Counted from the first letter of the stretch, positions 25,779 to 34,531 are shown. The stretch is 64,000 nt of DNA from an uncultured Blautia sp. (GCA_900541985.1 UQLX01000007.1:27507-91506), one strand, 5' to 3'. The notes: a model not told the origin generated them from the sequence alone. Program-made: numbers and translations.

Positions 25779-26963
25779 ATGAGAGGCTTTGAATATTACA
25801 CCCCCACCAGGGTGGTCTTCGGAAAAGATACACATCTTCAGGCCGGTACTCTTCTGAAAGAATATGGCTGTAAAAAAGTTCTGATACATTATGGAAGCAA
25901 CAGTGCTGTTTCTTCCGGGCTTCTGGACGAGATCTGCGCAAGCCTGAAAGAAGCCGGCGTAGACTTTGTCACACTGGGAGGAGTCGTCTCCAATCCCCGC
26001 CTCAGCAAAGTCCGGGAAGGAATCCGGCTCTGTCAGGAAGAACAGGTGGATTTTATTCTTGCTGTAGGAGGCGGAAGTGTCATTGACTCCTCCAAGGCCA
26101 TCGGCTACGGGGTTGCCAATCCCTGGACAGATGTCTGGAACTTTTTCCTGAAAACAGAGATCCCCAAAGACTGTCTTCCCATTGCCGCCATTCCCACTAT
26201 TGCCGCTTCCGGCAGCGAGATGAGCGGTTCCTGTGTGATCACAAATGAAGACGGCTGGCTGAAAAGAAGCACCACAAGAAGCGATCTCTGCCGTCCCAGA
26301 TTTGCACTGCTGAATCCAAGGCTTACCTACACCCTGCCTCAGTATCAGACCGAAAGCGGCTGTGTAGATATCCTTCTTCACACTATGGAACGTTATTTTG
26401 TCAACCTGGAAACCATGGAGATCACAGACAGTATCAGTGAATCTCTTATGCAGACAGTCATCTATAATGCAAGGATCCTCATGAAAGAACCGGGAAATTA
26501 CAATGCCCGTGCAGAGGTCATGTGGGCCGGAAGCCTTTCCCATAACGGACTGACCGGCTGCGGAACCGGCGGAGGAGACTGGGCATGTCACCAGCTCGAA
26601 CATGAGCTGGGCGGTCTTTATGATGTAGCTCACGGAGCTGGGCTTGCAGCCATCTGGGGGAGCTGGGCACGATATGTCTATCAGGAAAACCCGGAGCGTT
26701 TTGCCCAGTTTGCCACCAATGTATTTGACATTCCCTGCTTTGCCGATTTTGAAAGCACTGCTCTTGCCGGGATCGAGGCAATGGAGGACTTTTTCCGTTC
26801 CATCAAAATGCCGACCAGCCTCCATGAGCTTGGACTTGATCTGGATGAAAAGCAGATCCATGAGCTGGCCTTTAAGTGCAGCTTTGAGGATACCAGAACC
26901 ATTGGTGTGTTTAAACAGCTGAATATGAAGGATATGGAAAAAATATATCTTATGGCCCGCTGA
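25779..26963 (+). CDS. Iron-containing alcohol dehydrogenase (butanol dehydrogenase-like)
   Basis: A 394-residue group III alcohol dehydrogenase. NAD(P)-binding motif AVGGGSVIDSSKAIG lies near residue 97. Metal ligands lie in SGCVDILLHTMERYF (Asp and His) and CHQLEHELGGLYDVAHGAGLA (two His). Members reduce aldehydes such as butyraldehyde or lactaldehyde during fermentation; the closest types are BdhA and YugJ. AAGGAGAAAAATACT precedes the ATG. Monocistronic with its own promoter and terminator. Confidence 0.92.
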   Translation: MRGFEYYTPTRVVFGKDTHLQAGTLLKEYGCKKVLIHYGSNSAVSSGLLDEICASLKEAGVDFVTLGGVVSNPRLSKVREGIRLCQEEQVDFILAVGGGSVIDSSKAIGYGVANPWTDVWNFFLKTEIPKDCLPIAAIPTIAASGSEMSGSCVITNEDGWLKRSTTRSDLCRPRFALLNPRLTYTLPQYQTESGCVDILLHTMERYFVNLETMEITDSISESLMQTVIYNARILMKEPGNYNARAEVMWAGSLSHNGLTGCGTGGGDWACHQLEHELGGLYDVAHGAGLAAIWGSWARYVYQENPERFAQFATNVFDIPCFADFESTALAGIEAMEDFFRSIKMPTSLHELGLDLDEKQIHELAFKCSFEDTRTIGVFKQLNMKDMEKIYLMAR

Positions 26964-26993
26964 TACAGAGGTATCTCATCGTTCCCGTACAAA

Positions 26994-27038
26994 AAAGCCT
27001 GACGTCTTCACAACAGTGAATGAATACCGTCAGGCTTT
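26994..27038. terminator. Bidirectional terminator
   Basis: AAAGCCTGACG / CGTCAGGCTTT, a perfect 11-bp stem, lies between the convergent alcohol dehydrogenase and NifX-like genes. T-rich tracts flank it on both strands. Confidence 0.85.
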
Positions 27039-27070
27039 CTTTATTTCAGAAGCTTTGTCTGATAATATGT

Positions 27071-27430
27071 TTAGTGCTCGCCGCACTCATGTGCATGTTC
27101 ATGCTCATGGCAGATAGAACCGGTAGAGATCAGTTCTCCTTTTAAGTATGCTTCTACTGCTGCAGCCGCATCTCCCTGAGCACCTACAATCACTTCTACG
27201 CCGCGCTCATTAAAAATATCTACAGCTCCGCCGCCCATTCCACCGGAAATGATCACTTCCGCACCGTGGTCAGCCAGGAAGTTCGGAAGGAATCCCGGGC
27301 GATGTCCCGGATTCGGAGCGCTGTTTTCTGCAACAATCTTATCTCCTTCTGTATCGAAGAAAATAAAATTCTCACAATGACCAAAATGACCTGCAACTTC
27401 TTTTCCCATAGCAGCAACTACAATTTTCAT
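27071..27430 (-). CDS. NifX/NifB-like (dinitrogenase iron-molybdenum cofactor fold) protein with His-rich tail
   Basis: A 119-residue protein with the Nitro_FeMo-Co fold: MKIVVAAMGKEVAGHFGHCENF, GHRPGFLPNFLADHGAEVII and SGGMGGGAVDIFNERGVEV. In nitrogenase systems this fold carries iron-sulfur or FeMo cofactor precursors; here no nif genes are present. The tail CHEHEHAHECGEH is rich in His and Cys and likely binds metal. AAGGAGATAATAGTT precedes the ATG. Last gene of the DUF134 operon, 23 bases after the second MinD-type ATPase. Confidence 0.9.
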   Translation of the reverse strand: MKIVVAAMGKEVAGHFGHCENFIFFDTEGDKIVAENSAPNPGHRPGFLPNFLADHGAEVIISGGMGGGAVDIFNERGVEVIVGAQGDAAAAVEAYLKGELISTGSICHEHEHAHECGEH

Positions 27431-27453
27431 AACTATTATCTCCTTTTTGTTTA

Positions 27454-28317
27454 TTATATTTTTAATTCATTTCTGACATTTTTATAGATCTGCAATAATG
27501 CAGTACGCGCCGGACAGTCAACGGCCGCAACGCTTTTGCCTGCATTAACCGCCTTCGACACTTCTTTATCATAGGGAATCCTGCCCATAAAAGGAATTCC
27601 CTGTTCATCGCACCATTCCTCAATTTCTTTTGTTTTTTCCGGACTGGTGTCCCATTTGTTTACACATACTCCCATTTTCATCTGGAAGGACTCTGCTGTT
27701 TTTATCAGTCTCTCCAGATCATTTTTTCCGGAAACCGATGGTTCCGCAACGATCAGGATCAGATCCATCCCGCTCATGGAAGCGATTACCGGGCAGCCAA
27801 TGCCAGGAGAACCATCGATCACAGCAAGATCCGTCTCCGGCGCTGCTTTCAGCATGGCAAGCTTTACCGCTGTTACCAGCTTACCTGAGTTTCCCCGTCC
27901 CATTTTTAATGCAGCAGTGGAAAAAACAGTTTTCCCTTTATAAAGCTCCTGTCTGCCTGCCACATCCTCTTTCATGGTAACTGCAGACCGGGGACATACA
28001 TATTCACAGATACCGCAGCCCTCACAGGCGTAATCCAAGATCTGATAAACCTCTCCGCAGCTTTTGACTGCACCAAACCTGCAGTGCTCTGCACACTGTC
28101 CGCAGCCAACACATTTTTCCGGATCGATCTCTGCTTTTTCTGCCCCCATAAAATCAGATACTTCCGGCTGAACTTCCATTTTTGTGATAAGATGAAGATT
28201 GGGCGCATCCACATCACAATCCGCAATAGCCCTTGCCTGTGCAAATTCAATAAAGGAAGAGGACACCGTCGTTTTTCCGGTTCCGCCCTTTCCGCTTAAT
28301 ACCAGAAGACGTTTCAT
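27454..28317 (-). CDS. MinD/Mrp-type ATPase with inserted 2x[4Fe-4S] ferredoxin domain (copy 2)
   Basis: A 287-residue P-loop ATPase. Deviant Walker A is GKGGTGKTT (residues 8-16), DCDVDAPN follows, and the switch/Walker region is VIDGSPGIGCPV. Between them, about residues 60-115, a bacterial ferredoxin insert supplies two clusters (CVGCGQCAEHC and CEGCGICEYVC). This architecture is widespread in anaerobes beside NifX-like proteins and is thought to handle iron-sulfur clusters or electrons; no reaction is established. It overlaps the preceding paralogue by 4 bases (ATGA). Confidence 0.9.
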   Translation of the reverse strand: MKRLLVLSGKGGTGKTTVSSSFIEFAQARAIADCDVDAPNLHLITKMEVQPEVSDFMGAEKAEIDPEKCVGCGQCAEHCRFGAVKSCGEVYQILDYACEGCGICEYVCPRSAVTMKEDVAGRQELYKGKTVFSTAALKMGRGNSGKLVTAVKLAMLKAAPETDLAVIDGSPGIGCPVIASMSGMDLILIVAEPSVSGKNDLERLIKTAESFQMKMGVCVNKWDTSPEKTKEIEEWCDEQGIPFMGRIPYDKEVSKAVNAGKSVAAVDCPARTALLQIYKNVRNELKI

Positions 28318-29150
28318 GCCTGTCCACCTCCTGTTTTTTTCAGAAGCTCCTGAAAGATTTTTCTGTATTCCGGAACTTCTTCTACAAGAATCTTTCCGGA
28401 AGAAACAATTTCTGCAATTCTTTCTTCATAAGGAATTCTGAGAAGGATTGGAAGTTTTTTCTCCTTACAGTATTCTTCCAGAGGCTCATACAGCCCTTCC
28501 CACTTATTGATCACAACACCGCAGGGCTTCCCAAGAAGCGCAGCCAGTTCATGAACCATACAGAAATTATGGAACCCAAAAGCAGTCGGTTCCGCCACCA
28601 GGATACAGAAATCTGCATCTGAAATACTTTCCACCACAGGGCAGGCGCTTCCCGGAGGGCAGTCGATCAGAACAGGAACATTCTGTTCCTCCACTTCCTT
28701 CAGGGCTTCCTGAATCACAGGCACACCAGAAGCCTCTCCCAGATTCAGGATTCCTGTAACCACCCGGGTCTCCCCGTGATGACCGGTTTCTACCCTGCCA
28801 ATGACCTTTTCCCTTTCTGTCACTGCCTGATCGGGACATACAAGAGAACAGCCTCCACAGGAATGACAGACTTCCGCAAACACCTTAGGCTTGTCTTTGA
28901 TATAGACCAGAGCATGAAACCGACAAAAATCCACACAGGTACGACAGCCGGTGCACTTCTCCGGGTCAAACTCCGGAAGGGCAGTGGTCACTTCTGTTGC
29001 GCTCACATCCTGCGGTTTCAGAAACAGACGGCCGTTTGGTTCCTCCACATCACAGTCAATATAAACTGCCTGTCCGGCAGCCGCAGCAAGATTCACTGCT
29101 GTCAGTGTTTTTCCGGCTCCGCCCTTTCCGCTTAAAACTGCAATTTTCAT
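28314..29150 (-). CDS. MinD/Mrp-type ATPase with inserted 2x[4Fe-4S] ferredoxin domain (copy 1)
   Basis: A 278-residue paralogue of the next gene. Walker A GKGGAGKT (8-15), DCDVEEPN, ferredoxin insert with CTGCRTCVDFC and CHSCGGCSLVC, then LIDCPPGSACPV. The two copies are diverged, with different inserts and C-termini, so they probably act as a heterodimer or sequential pair (inference). It overlaps the upstream NifX-like gene by 4 bases, indicating translational coupling. Confidence 0.9.
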   Translation of the reverse strand: MKIAVLSGKGGAGKTLTAVNLAAAAGQAVYIDCDVEEPNGRLFLKPQDVSATEVTTALPEFDPEKCTGCRTCVDFCRFHALVYIKDKPKVFAEVCHSCGGCSLVCPDQAVTEREKVIGRVETGHHGETRVVTGILNLGEASGVPVIQEALKEVEEQNVPVLIDCPPGSACPVVESISDADFCILVAEPTAFGFHNFCMVHELAALLGKPCGVVINKWEGLYEPLEEYCKEKKLPILLRIPYEERIAEIVSSGKILVEEVPEYRKIFQELLKKTGGGQA

Positions 29151-29503
29151 CTTATTCCCTGATAACCTCCATGGAAATGAGTTAAGACAGATAATTTTCC
29201 TTCTTTAAAAGCCTCAATATTCTGGCTGACTCCCATTCCTTCTGATTTGTAGATTTTGACATCTGCAGCCTGAAGAACTTCTGCAGAGTTTGTACCGCAG
29301 CGTGGTGTGATCAGCGCCTCTGCCTGGCAGTCCAGGACAAACTGGGCAGCCTTAAGCCCGGCGCCTCCCTGAACCTGGGATGCAGGATTGTCCTTTATTT
29401 CCGTTGTTCCGGTTTCGGTATCATGAACCGCGAAATAAGGTGCTCTTCCAAATGTCACGCAGATCACATCTTTCTCTTCATCTACCGGTAAAATCACTCT
29501 CAT
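29147..29503 (-). CDS. NifX/NifB-like (iron-molybdenum cofactor fold) protein
   Basis: A 118-residue protein, MRVILPVDEEKDVICVTFGRAPYF, with the NifX/NafY-type fold: QVQGGAGLKAAQFVLDCQAEALITPRCGTNSAEVL. It lacks the His-rich tail of the other copy and ends HFHGGYQGIR. The ATG at 29503 has AAGGAGGAAAAAACA upstream and lies inside the end of the DUF134 gene (26-base overlap). The longer frame to 29584 is the overlap region. Confidence 0.88.
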   Translation of the reverse strand: MRVILPVDEEKDVICVTFGRAPYFAVHDTETGTTEIKDNPASQVQGGAGLKAAQFVLDCQAEALITPRCGTNSAEVLQAADVKIYKSEGMGVSQNIEAFKEGKLSVLTHFHGGYQGIR

Positions 29504-29870
29504 TGTTTTTTCCTCCTTGTTCCTTATTTTCGAAATACCTTTTTTTGCATCCGCCGCATCTGAAATAGTTTCTTCCGCCTTCACAGATCTGATAATTGCC
29601 GCCCTGGATCCGTATGGGAAGTCCGTCTACTATTGCTGTGGCGATTTTTTTTCTGGCACATGTGTAGATCTGCTGGACCGTAGTTCGTGCCACCTGCATA
29701 TACTCTCCACATTCTTCCTGGGAAAATCCCTCTCTGTCTATCAGGCGGATGGTTTCATATTCATCCACCGTCAGGATCACACCTCCGGCATCTTCACCGA
29801 ATTCCCCGGGAACAAAGGATAGGGTTCCCGGAAGTCTGCATACCTTCCTGCATTTTGTAGGTCTTGGCAT
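29478..29870 (-). CDS. DUF134 family DNA-binding protein
   Basis: A 130-residue protein. The N-terminus (MPRPTKCRKVCRLPG) and GVILTVDEYETIRLIDREG are DUF134 signatures, followed by a sigma-70 region 4-like helix-turn-helix (SQEECGEYMQVARTTVQQIY). The C-terminus has four cysteines (CEGG..YFRCGGCKKRY) that could bind metal or an iron-sulfur cluster. The ATG at 29870 has AAGGAGGTGTGGAG upstream. First gene of the operon and the obvious candidate to bind the repeated palindromes at 29889-29960. Confidence 0.88.
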   Translation of the reverse strand: MPRPTKCRKVCRLPGTLSFVPGEFGEDAGGVILTVDEYETIRLIDREGFSQEECGEYMQVARTTVQQIYTCARKKIATAIVDGLPIRIQGGNYQICEGGRNYFRCGGCKKRYFENKEQGGKNNESDFTGR

Positions 29871-29888
29871 CTCCACACCTCCTTTTTC

Positions 29889-29960
29889 TGACATATGTCA
29901 TTTAATCTTATTATAAAACAAATATGGCATATGTCAATAACTTTTTTGACATATGCCATA
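29889..29960. promoter_or_regulatory. Three-site palindromic operator upstream of the DUF134 operon
   Basis: Three copies of a 12-bp (near-)palindrome TGRCATATGYCA lie at 29889-29900 (TGACATATGTCA), 29925-29936 and 29947-29958. The last two also form a perfect inverted repeat with 15-bp arms (TATGGCATATGTCAA / TTGACATATGCCATA) and an 8-bp gap. The sites cover the -35 element and the start of transcription, so a bound regulator would repress. No other copy was noticed in the window. Confidence 0.75.
29910..29937 (-). promoter_or_regulatory. Promoter for the DUF134 operon
   Basis: On the minus strand TTGACA (29932-29937), 16-bp spacer, TATAAT (29910-29915): both hexamers are consensus. The -35 lies inside the middle operator palindrome. 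Confidence 0.85.
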
Positions 29961-30048
29961 AATATATACCTTTTTTCTTTTTCTGTTTTATGATACCATA
30001 AACTCACACTCTGTTACAAAAATATATACAGAAACAGGAGAATCTAAA

Positions 30049-31548
30049 ATGAACAACTCAGTCGCAAGATTAAAAGATCACATGAAAAAGATCGAACAGT
30101 ACCAGACCATAGAAAACCTTCTCTACTGGGATCTGGCCACTATGACTCCGGAAAAAGGAGTGGACTCCAAAGCAGAGGCCATCGGATTTTTCTCTACGGC
30201 AGCCTTCCGTCTTTCCACTTCAGAAGAATACGGCAGCCTTTTAAAAGAACTTTCTGCCCCGGAAAATTATAATACACTGGATCCGGCCATAAAGGTCACA
30301 GTCAGACGGGAGCTTCGGGATTATGAACGCTTCTGCCGTGTCCCGGAGGATTTCTATACAGAGTATGTAACTCTGAAGGCCCGCTCCCAGAGAGCCTGGG
30401 AAACAGCAAAAAAGGCAAGTGATTTTTCTGTTTATGCTCCTTATCTGGATAAGATCATCCAGATGACCAAGCAGTATGTGCGTTATATGGAGCCGGATCA
30501 GAAGCCCTATGAAGTTCTTCTGGACATGTTTGAAGAAGGCATGGACAGCCAGACGATTGACCGTGTATTTGAGGAATTAAAAGAAGGACTCCGCCCTCTT
30601 CTGAAAAAAATCCGTGAAGCAGAACAGCCGGATCTTTCTGCCCTGAAAGGTACCTATCCGATTTCCGGTCAGAAAAAATTGCAGGATATGCTGCTTTCCT
30701 ATATGGGTTTTGACTTTACAAAAGGTACCACAGCAGAAAGTGAGCATCCATTTACCTCCGAAATTGGTTCCGGAGATATCCGTATCACCAATCATTTCAG
30801 AGAAGAAGATCCTCTGGCAGCCATCTTCAGTGCCATCCATGAAGGAGGACATGCCATTTTTGATCAGAATATCGATTCTTCCTATGCGCACACCTCTGTT
30901 ATGCAGGTAAATATGATGGGACTTCATGAAAGTCAGTCCAGATTTTACGAAAATATCCTTGGAAGAAACCCGGGTTTCTGGTCTCCCATTTATACAAAGC
31001 TTGGCGAGCTTCTTCCTCATTTCCAGGAAGTACCTTTTGATACCTTCTTAAAAGCCATTAACCATGTGGAGCCAAGTATGATCCGTATTGATGCAGACGA
31101 AGTCACCTATTGTCTTCATATTATTTTGCGTTATGAAATTGAACGCGCCATTTTCAACGATGAGGTGACAACAGAAGAACTTCCTGCACTGTGGAATGAC
31201 AAGATGGAAGAACTGCTCGGCATCCGTCCTGCCACTGATGCAGAAGGCGTTCTTCAGGACACCCACTGGTCTGACGGTTCCTTTGGCTATTTCCCCTCCT
31301 ATCTTCTTGGGTCTGTCTATGACGGCATGTTTCTGGAGGCAATAGAAAAGGAACTTGGAAGTATTGAGGAGATCATGTCAAAAGGCGAAATCATGAAGAT
31401 CACCAAATGGCTGAACACCAATATCCATCAGAACGGCAGTCTTTATACTTCCCGTGAGGTCATCCAGCGCCTCTGCGGCAAAGAAATTTCTGCCAGACCG
31501 CTTCTGGATTACTTTAATAAAAAATATTCGGAAATTTATTCTTTCTGA
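30049..31548 (+). CDS. Metallocarboxypeptidase, M32 (Taq) family
   Basis: A 499-residue zinc carboxypeptidase that removes C-terminal residues from peptides in the cytoplasm. The zinc motif is HEGGH (His264-His268), preceded by DPLAAIFSAI and followed by HESQSRFYEN, which carries the third ligand. Also present: DADEVTYCLHIILRYEIE and GSFGYFPSYLLGS. Length matches the family. CAGGAGAATCTAAA precedes the ATG. Transcribed alone; its tail overlaps the end of the decayed diguanylate cyclase gene by 13 bases. Confidence 0.95.
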   Translation: MNNSVARLKDHMKKIEQYQTIENLLYWDLATMTPEKGVDSKAEAIGFFSTAAFRLSTSEEYGSLLKELSAPENYNTLDPAIKVTVRRELRDYERFCRVPEDFYTEYVTLKARSQRAWETAKKASDFSVYAPYLDKIIQMTKQYVRYMEPDQKPYEVLLDMFEEGMDSQTIDRVFEELKEGLRPLLKKIREAEQPDLSALKGTYPISGQKKLQDMLLSYMGFDFTKGTTAESEHPFTSEIGSGDIRITNHFREEDPLAAIFSAIHEGGHAIFDQNIDSSYAHTSVMQVNMMGLHESQSRFYENILGRNPGFWSPIYTKLGELLPHFQEVPFDTFLKAINHVEPSMIRIDADEVTYCLHIILRYEIERAIFNDEVTTEELPALWNDKMEELLGIRPATDAEGVLQDTHWSDGSFGYFPSYLLGSVYDGMFLEAIEKELGSIEEIMSKGEIMKITKWLNTNIHQNGSLYTSREVIQRLCGKEISARPLLDYFNKKYSEIYSF

Positions 31549-32972
31549 TTCAGATTAGCAGTTTTTTGGGAGAGAATCTGATACTGATCCCTTCCTTTAT
31601 CCTTTGCCATATAGAGGGCTTTATCTGCCAGCTGATACAGTTCCTCAAAAGAGGATTCCTCTGTACATACCGCAACTCCCATAGATGCACTTATATCAAC
31701 GTTTCTCGTTCCTGTGCCATCTGCTCATTATAATCTTCCAGAAAACCGATCACTCTTTCCTGACTGACTGTTTTGATGTGGATCTTATGGTAATCCCACT
31801 TCCCATTTATTTTAAATTTAAAAACGACCGGTTCCGTTTTCTGCCCTGTGGTCAGATGAGCAAATATCTCTTTGTATGTCGGATATTCTCCGGAAGCAAT
31901 CTATCCACGGGCAAGCATATTTTCCGGCGTATAATAATCAATTTCCCGGACCAGGCTTTCTTCTGCGCCTGCATTTCTGTATATCGTCAATGTATTATCT
32001 GAAAAATTGATTTCAAAAGGAATATCATTTGTATGCTTTACTACCATAAATAACAGTGAATTTTTCAGACTCAGCTCTTCATTATGTTTTCTTACATCTC
32101 TCATATCCGTCAGTATATAATATCTGATCAGTCCCATCAGCAAAAGCAGACTTCCTATGATTCCCCACAACATGCTAAAAAATAGCTTCTCTATTTCAGA
32201 CGCATAATCTCCCAGGTATAACTCAACCAACACGGAAAAAACATACCAGTTATTAATGCCCAATGGCTCATAAGTTACATATCTGCCTTTTCCTTTATAA
32301 GAAAAATAAAACTCACCTGACCGTCCCGACTCTACAGTCTCCCTGATCTGCTCTACTGTGATCCCGTCTGCAATTTCATAACGCTCCAGCTCCTTCCATA
32401 TGTTCAGATCTTCTGCGAATGAATTCACATTTCCGGAATCACTGATATATAAGCCTGTATCGTCAATGATCTGAAAATATCGGTGCGATCTGTCATCCAG
32501 TTCTATTTTTTCTGAAATCCTGAAGATCGAAGCATGCCCCCAGATCACGCCTTCCACTCTGTTGTCCCGGTAAAACGGAACAGCTAAAAGCATGATATCA
32601 GAAACATTCATCACATTTGAAATATATTTCCGTTTGTTCCGGATTTCTCTGAACATTTTGTCATCATTCAGTTTTTCCCGTATTGTCCAGACTGTTTCCT
32701 TCCAGATCGGATATTCCCACTTTTTCAAATCCAAATTTCTTTTGGATATCATTCAGATAGCCCACAGGCTTTTCATCCTGAACATCATCAGTCTGGAGAA
32801 ATAAACGCTGACTGGAATCTAATGCTGCCTGCAGGTTTTCAATCTCCGTACTGATCAGTTTCGTAACAAAACCGGAGGTGGATCTTACCTGCTCCATATC
32901 CTTTTCCATTTTTCTTCTGACTTCCTGTCTTTTTTCTTCATCCTGCTCACCTGATAGTCTCCCTGTTGCCAT
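31536..32972 (-). pseudogene. Decayed dCache-PAS-GGDEF diguanylate cyclase
   Basis: Reading all three minus frames gives pieces of one protein. 32972-32675 encodes the start of an extracellular Cache-type sensor (no N-terminal membrane anchor remains). A one-base frameshift occurs in a run of five As near 32672-32676. 32670-31904 carries the rest of the sensor, the membrane helix (FFSMLWGIIGSLLLLMGLI) and the first half of a PAS-like domain. A TAG at 31901-31903 interrupts the latter, which continues as IASGEYPTYKEIFAHL to QERET near 31705. There a deletion of roughly 100 codons with a frame change joins it to the tail of a GGDEF domain (ISASMGVAVCTEESSFEEL ... ALYMAKDKGRDQYQIL). The GGDEF active site itself is gone. 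It cannot make cyclic di-GMP. Confidence 0.85.
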
Positions 32973-33070
32973 TGTTTTCGTTTCTCCTGTTATTACAGTA
33001 CCTGATTTGTAACCATTTTACAATGACTCATATTAAGTTTTCTTTCTTCTGTTTTTTTATGCTGAGATAA

Positions 33071-33099
33071 TTGTAAGAACTCTTTTTTTGTGCTATGAT
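33071..33099 (+). promoter_or_regulatory. Promoter for metY
   Basis: TTGTAA (33071-33076), 17-bp spacer, TATGAT (33094-33099). The expected leader is about 75 bases. Confidence 0.7.
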
Positions 33100-33120
33100 A
33101 TGTCCATATTGATTCTTCAC

Positions 33121-33154
33121 CTGTTCACAGCAGTACATCACTGCTTCTGAACAG
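33121..33154 (+). other. Hairpin in the metY leader
   Basis: CTGTTCA / TGAACAG (7 bp) encloses AGCAGT / ACTGCT (6 bp) with a 5-base loop and a small internal loop. It lies between the metY promoter and ribosome binding site, with no T tract. It is not a SAM riboswitch or T-box by sequence. It may stabilise the mRNA or bind a regulator. Confidence 0.5.
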
Positions 33155-33181
33155 AATCCAGCATACAGAAAGGACAAAATC

Positions 33182-34462
33182 ATGAGTGATTACAGACTGG
33201 AAACCAAATGCCTCCACGCAGGCTATACTCCTGCCAAAGGAGAACCGTGCGCACTCCCTATCTATCAGAGCACCACGTTTAAATACGATACCACCGATGA
33301 AATGGGACAGCTTTTTGATCTGAAAGCGGAAGGATATTTTTATACCCGTCTTCAGAATCCCACCAACGATGCCGTAGCTGCCAAGATTGCAGAGCTTGAA
33401 GGCGGTGTTGCCGCACTTCTTACCTCTTCCGGACAGGCTGCCAATTTCTACGCTGTCTTTAACATCTGTGAAGCCGGAGATCATATCGTTGCGGCTTCCA
33501 CAATCTATGGCGGAACCTTCAATCTTCTTGCAGTCACCTTTAAAAAGCTTGGAATCGAATGTACTTTTGTAGATACCGATTCTTCTGCTGAAGAAATTGC
33601 AGCTGCTTTCCGCCCCAATACCAAGGCACTTTTTGCAGAGACCATCGCCAATCCGGCCCTGGTTGTTCTGGATATCGAAAAATATGCAAAGGTTGCCCAT
33701 GAACACGGAGTACCGCTGATCGTAGACAACACCTTTGCCACTCCTGTCAACTGCCGCCCATTTGAATGGGGTGCTGACATTGTCACCCATTCCACAACCA
33801 AATATATGGATGGACACGGTCTGCAGGTAGGCGGCGCCATCATTGACAGCGGCAATTTCGACTGGGAGGCATACGGACACAAGTACCATGGTCTGACAGA
33901 ACCGGATGAATCCTATCACGGAGTGGTATACACCAAACAGTTTGGCAAAAAAGCCTACATCACCAAGGCAACCTCTCAGCTGATGAGGGATCTTGGTTCT
34001 ATCCCGTCCCCTAATAACTGCTTCCTGCTGAATATCGGACTGGAAACCCTTCCTCTGCGTATGGAGCGTCACTGTTTCAACGCACAGAAAACAGCAGAAT
34101 TCCTTGCTTCCCACGAAAAAGTTTCCAGAGTGATCTTCCCGGGACTCCCGGGAGATAAATATCATGCACTTGCAGAAAAATATCTTCCTAACGGCTCCTG
34201 CGGCGTTATTTCCTTTGAACTAGAGGGTGGACGCGAGGCGGCTGTACGTTTCATGGACAGCCTGGAAATGGCTAATATCTGCACGCATGTGGCTGCATCC
34301 AAAACTATGGTTCTTCATCCGGCAAGCCATACACACCGCCAGATGAATGACGAACAGCTGAGAGATGCAGGCGTTTCTCCGGGAATGATCCGTCTTTCTG
34401 TAGGAATTGAGCACATTGACGATATCCTGGCAGATCTTGAAAAAGCTTTGAAAAATGCATAA
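33182..34462 (+). CDS. metY: O-acetylhomoserine aminocarboxypropyltransferase/cysteine synthase
   Basis: A 426-residue Cys/Met-metabolism PLP enzyme of the MetY type, which makes homocysteine from O-acetylhomoserine and sulfide. PLP is held at Lys207 (VTHSTTKYMDGHG). Other hallmarks are YQSTTFKY, YTRLQNPTNDAVAAKIAELE, LLTSSGQAANFYA and SVGIEHIDDILADLE. The insertion PDESYHGVVYTKQFG separates it from MetB/MetC. AAAGGACAAAATC precedes the ATG. Monocistronic. Confidence 0.95.
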   Translation: MSDYRLETKCLHAGYTPAKGEPCALPIYQSTTFKYDTTDEMGQLFDLKAEGYFYTRLQNPTNDAVAAKIAELEGGVAALLTSSGQAANFYAVFNICEAGDHIVAASTIYGGTFNLLAVTFKKLGIECTFVDTDSSAEEIAAAFRPNTKALFAETIANPALVVLDIEKYAKVAHEHGVPLIVDNTFATPVNCRPFEWGADIVTHSTTKYMDGHGLQVGGAIIDSGNFDWEAYGHKYHGLTEPDESYHGVVYTKQFGKKAYITKATSQLMRDLGSIPSPNNCFLLNIGLETLPLRMERHCFNAQKTAEFLASHEKVSRVIFPGLPGDKYHALAEKYLPNGSCGVISFELEGGREAAVRFMDSLEMANICTHVAASKTMVLHPASHTHRQMNDEQLRDAGVSPGMIRLSVGIEHIDDILADLEKALKNA

Positions 34463-34470
34463 AAAATAAC

Positions 34471-34531
34471 AAAAAAAGACCGCCAGCCGCTGTAAACATA
34501 CAGCCTGTTCCCTGCTGACGGTTCTTTTTTT
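34471..34531. terminator. Bidirectional terminator between metY and the 3D-domain gene
   Basis: A long imperfect hairpin AAAAAAAGACCG...CAGC / GCTG...CGGTTCTTTTTTT lies between two convergent genes. It has seven Ts on the plus strand and seven As at the other end, so it works both ways. Its right edge overlaps the stop codon of the minus-strand gene. Confidence 0.8.

Noticed and set aside
25755..26861. 368-codon minus-strand frame opposite the iron alcohol dehydrogenase
   Set aside because: It covers a clear dehydrogenase gene, has no ribosome binding site and shows Cys/Ser-rich antisense composition.
31901..32752. 283-codon frame treated as an independent gene
   Set aside because: It starts in the middle of a Cache sensor and ends at a stop inside a PAS domain; the flanking frames hold the rest of the same protein, so it is part of a pseudogene.
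33125..34165. 346-codon minus-strand frame opposite metY
   Set aside because: Same antisense artefact; metY on the plus strand has intact catalytic motifs, a promoter and a terminator.
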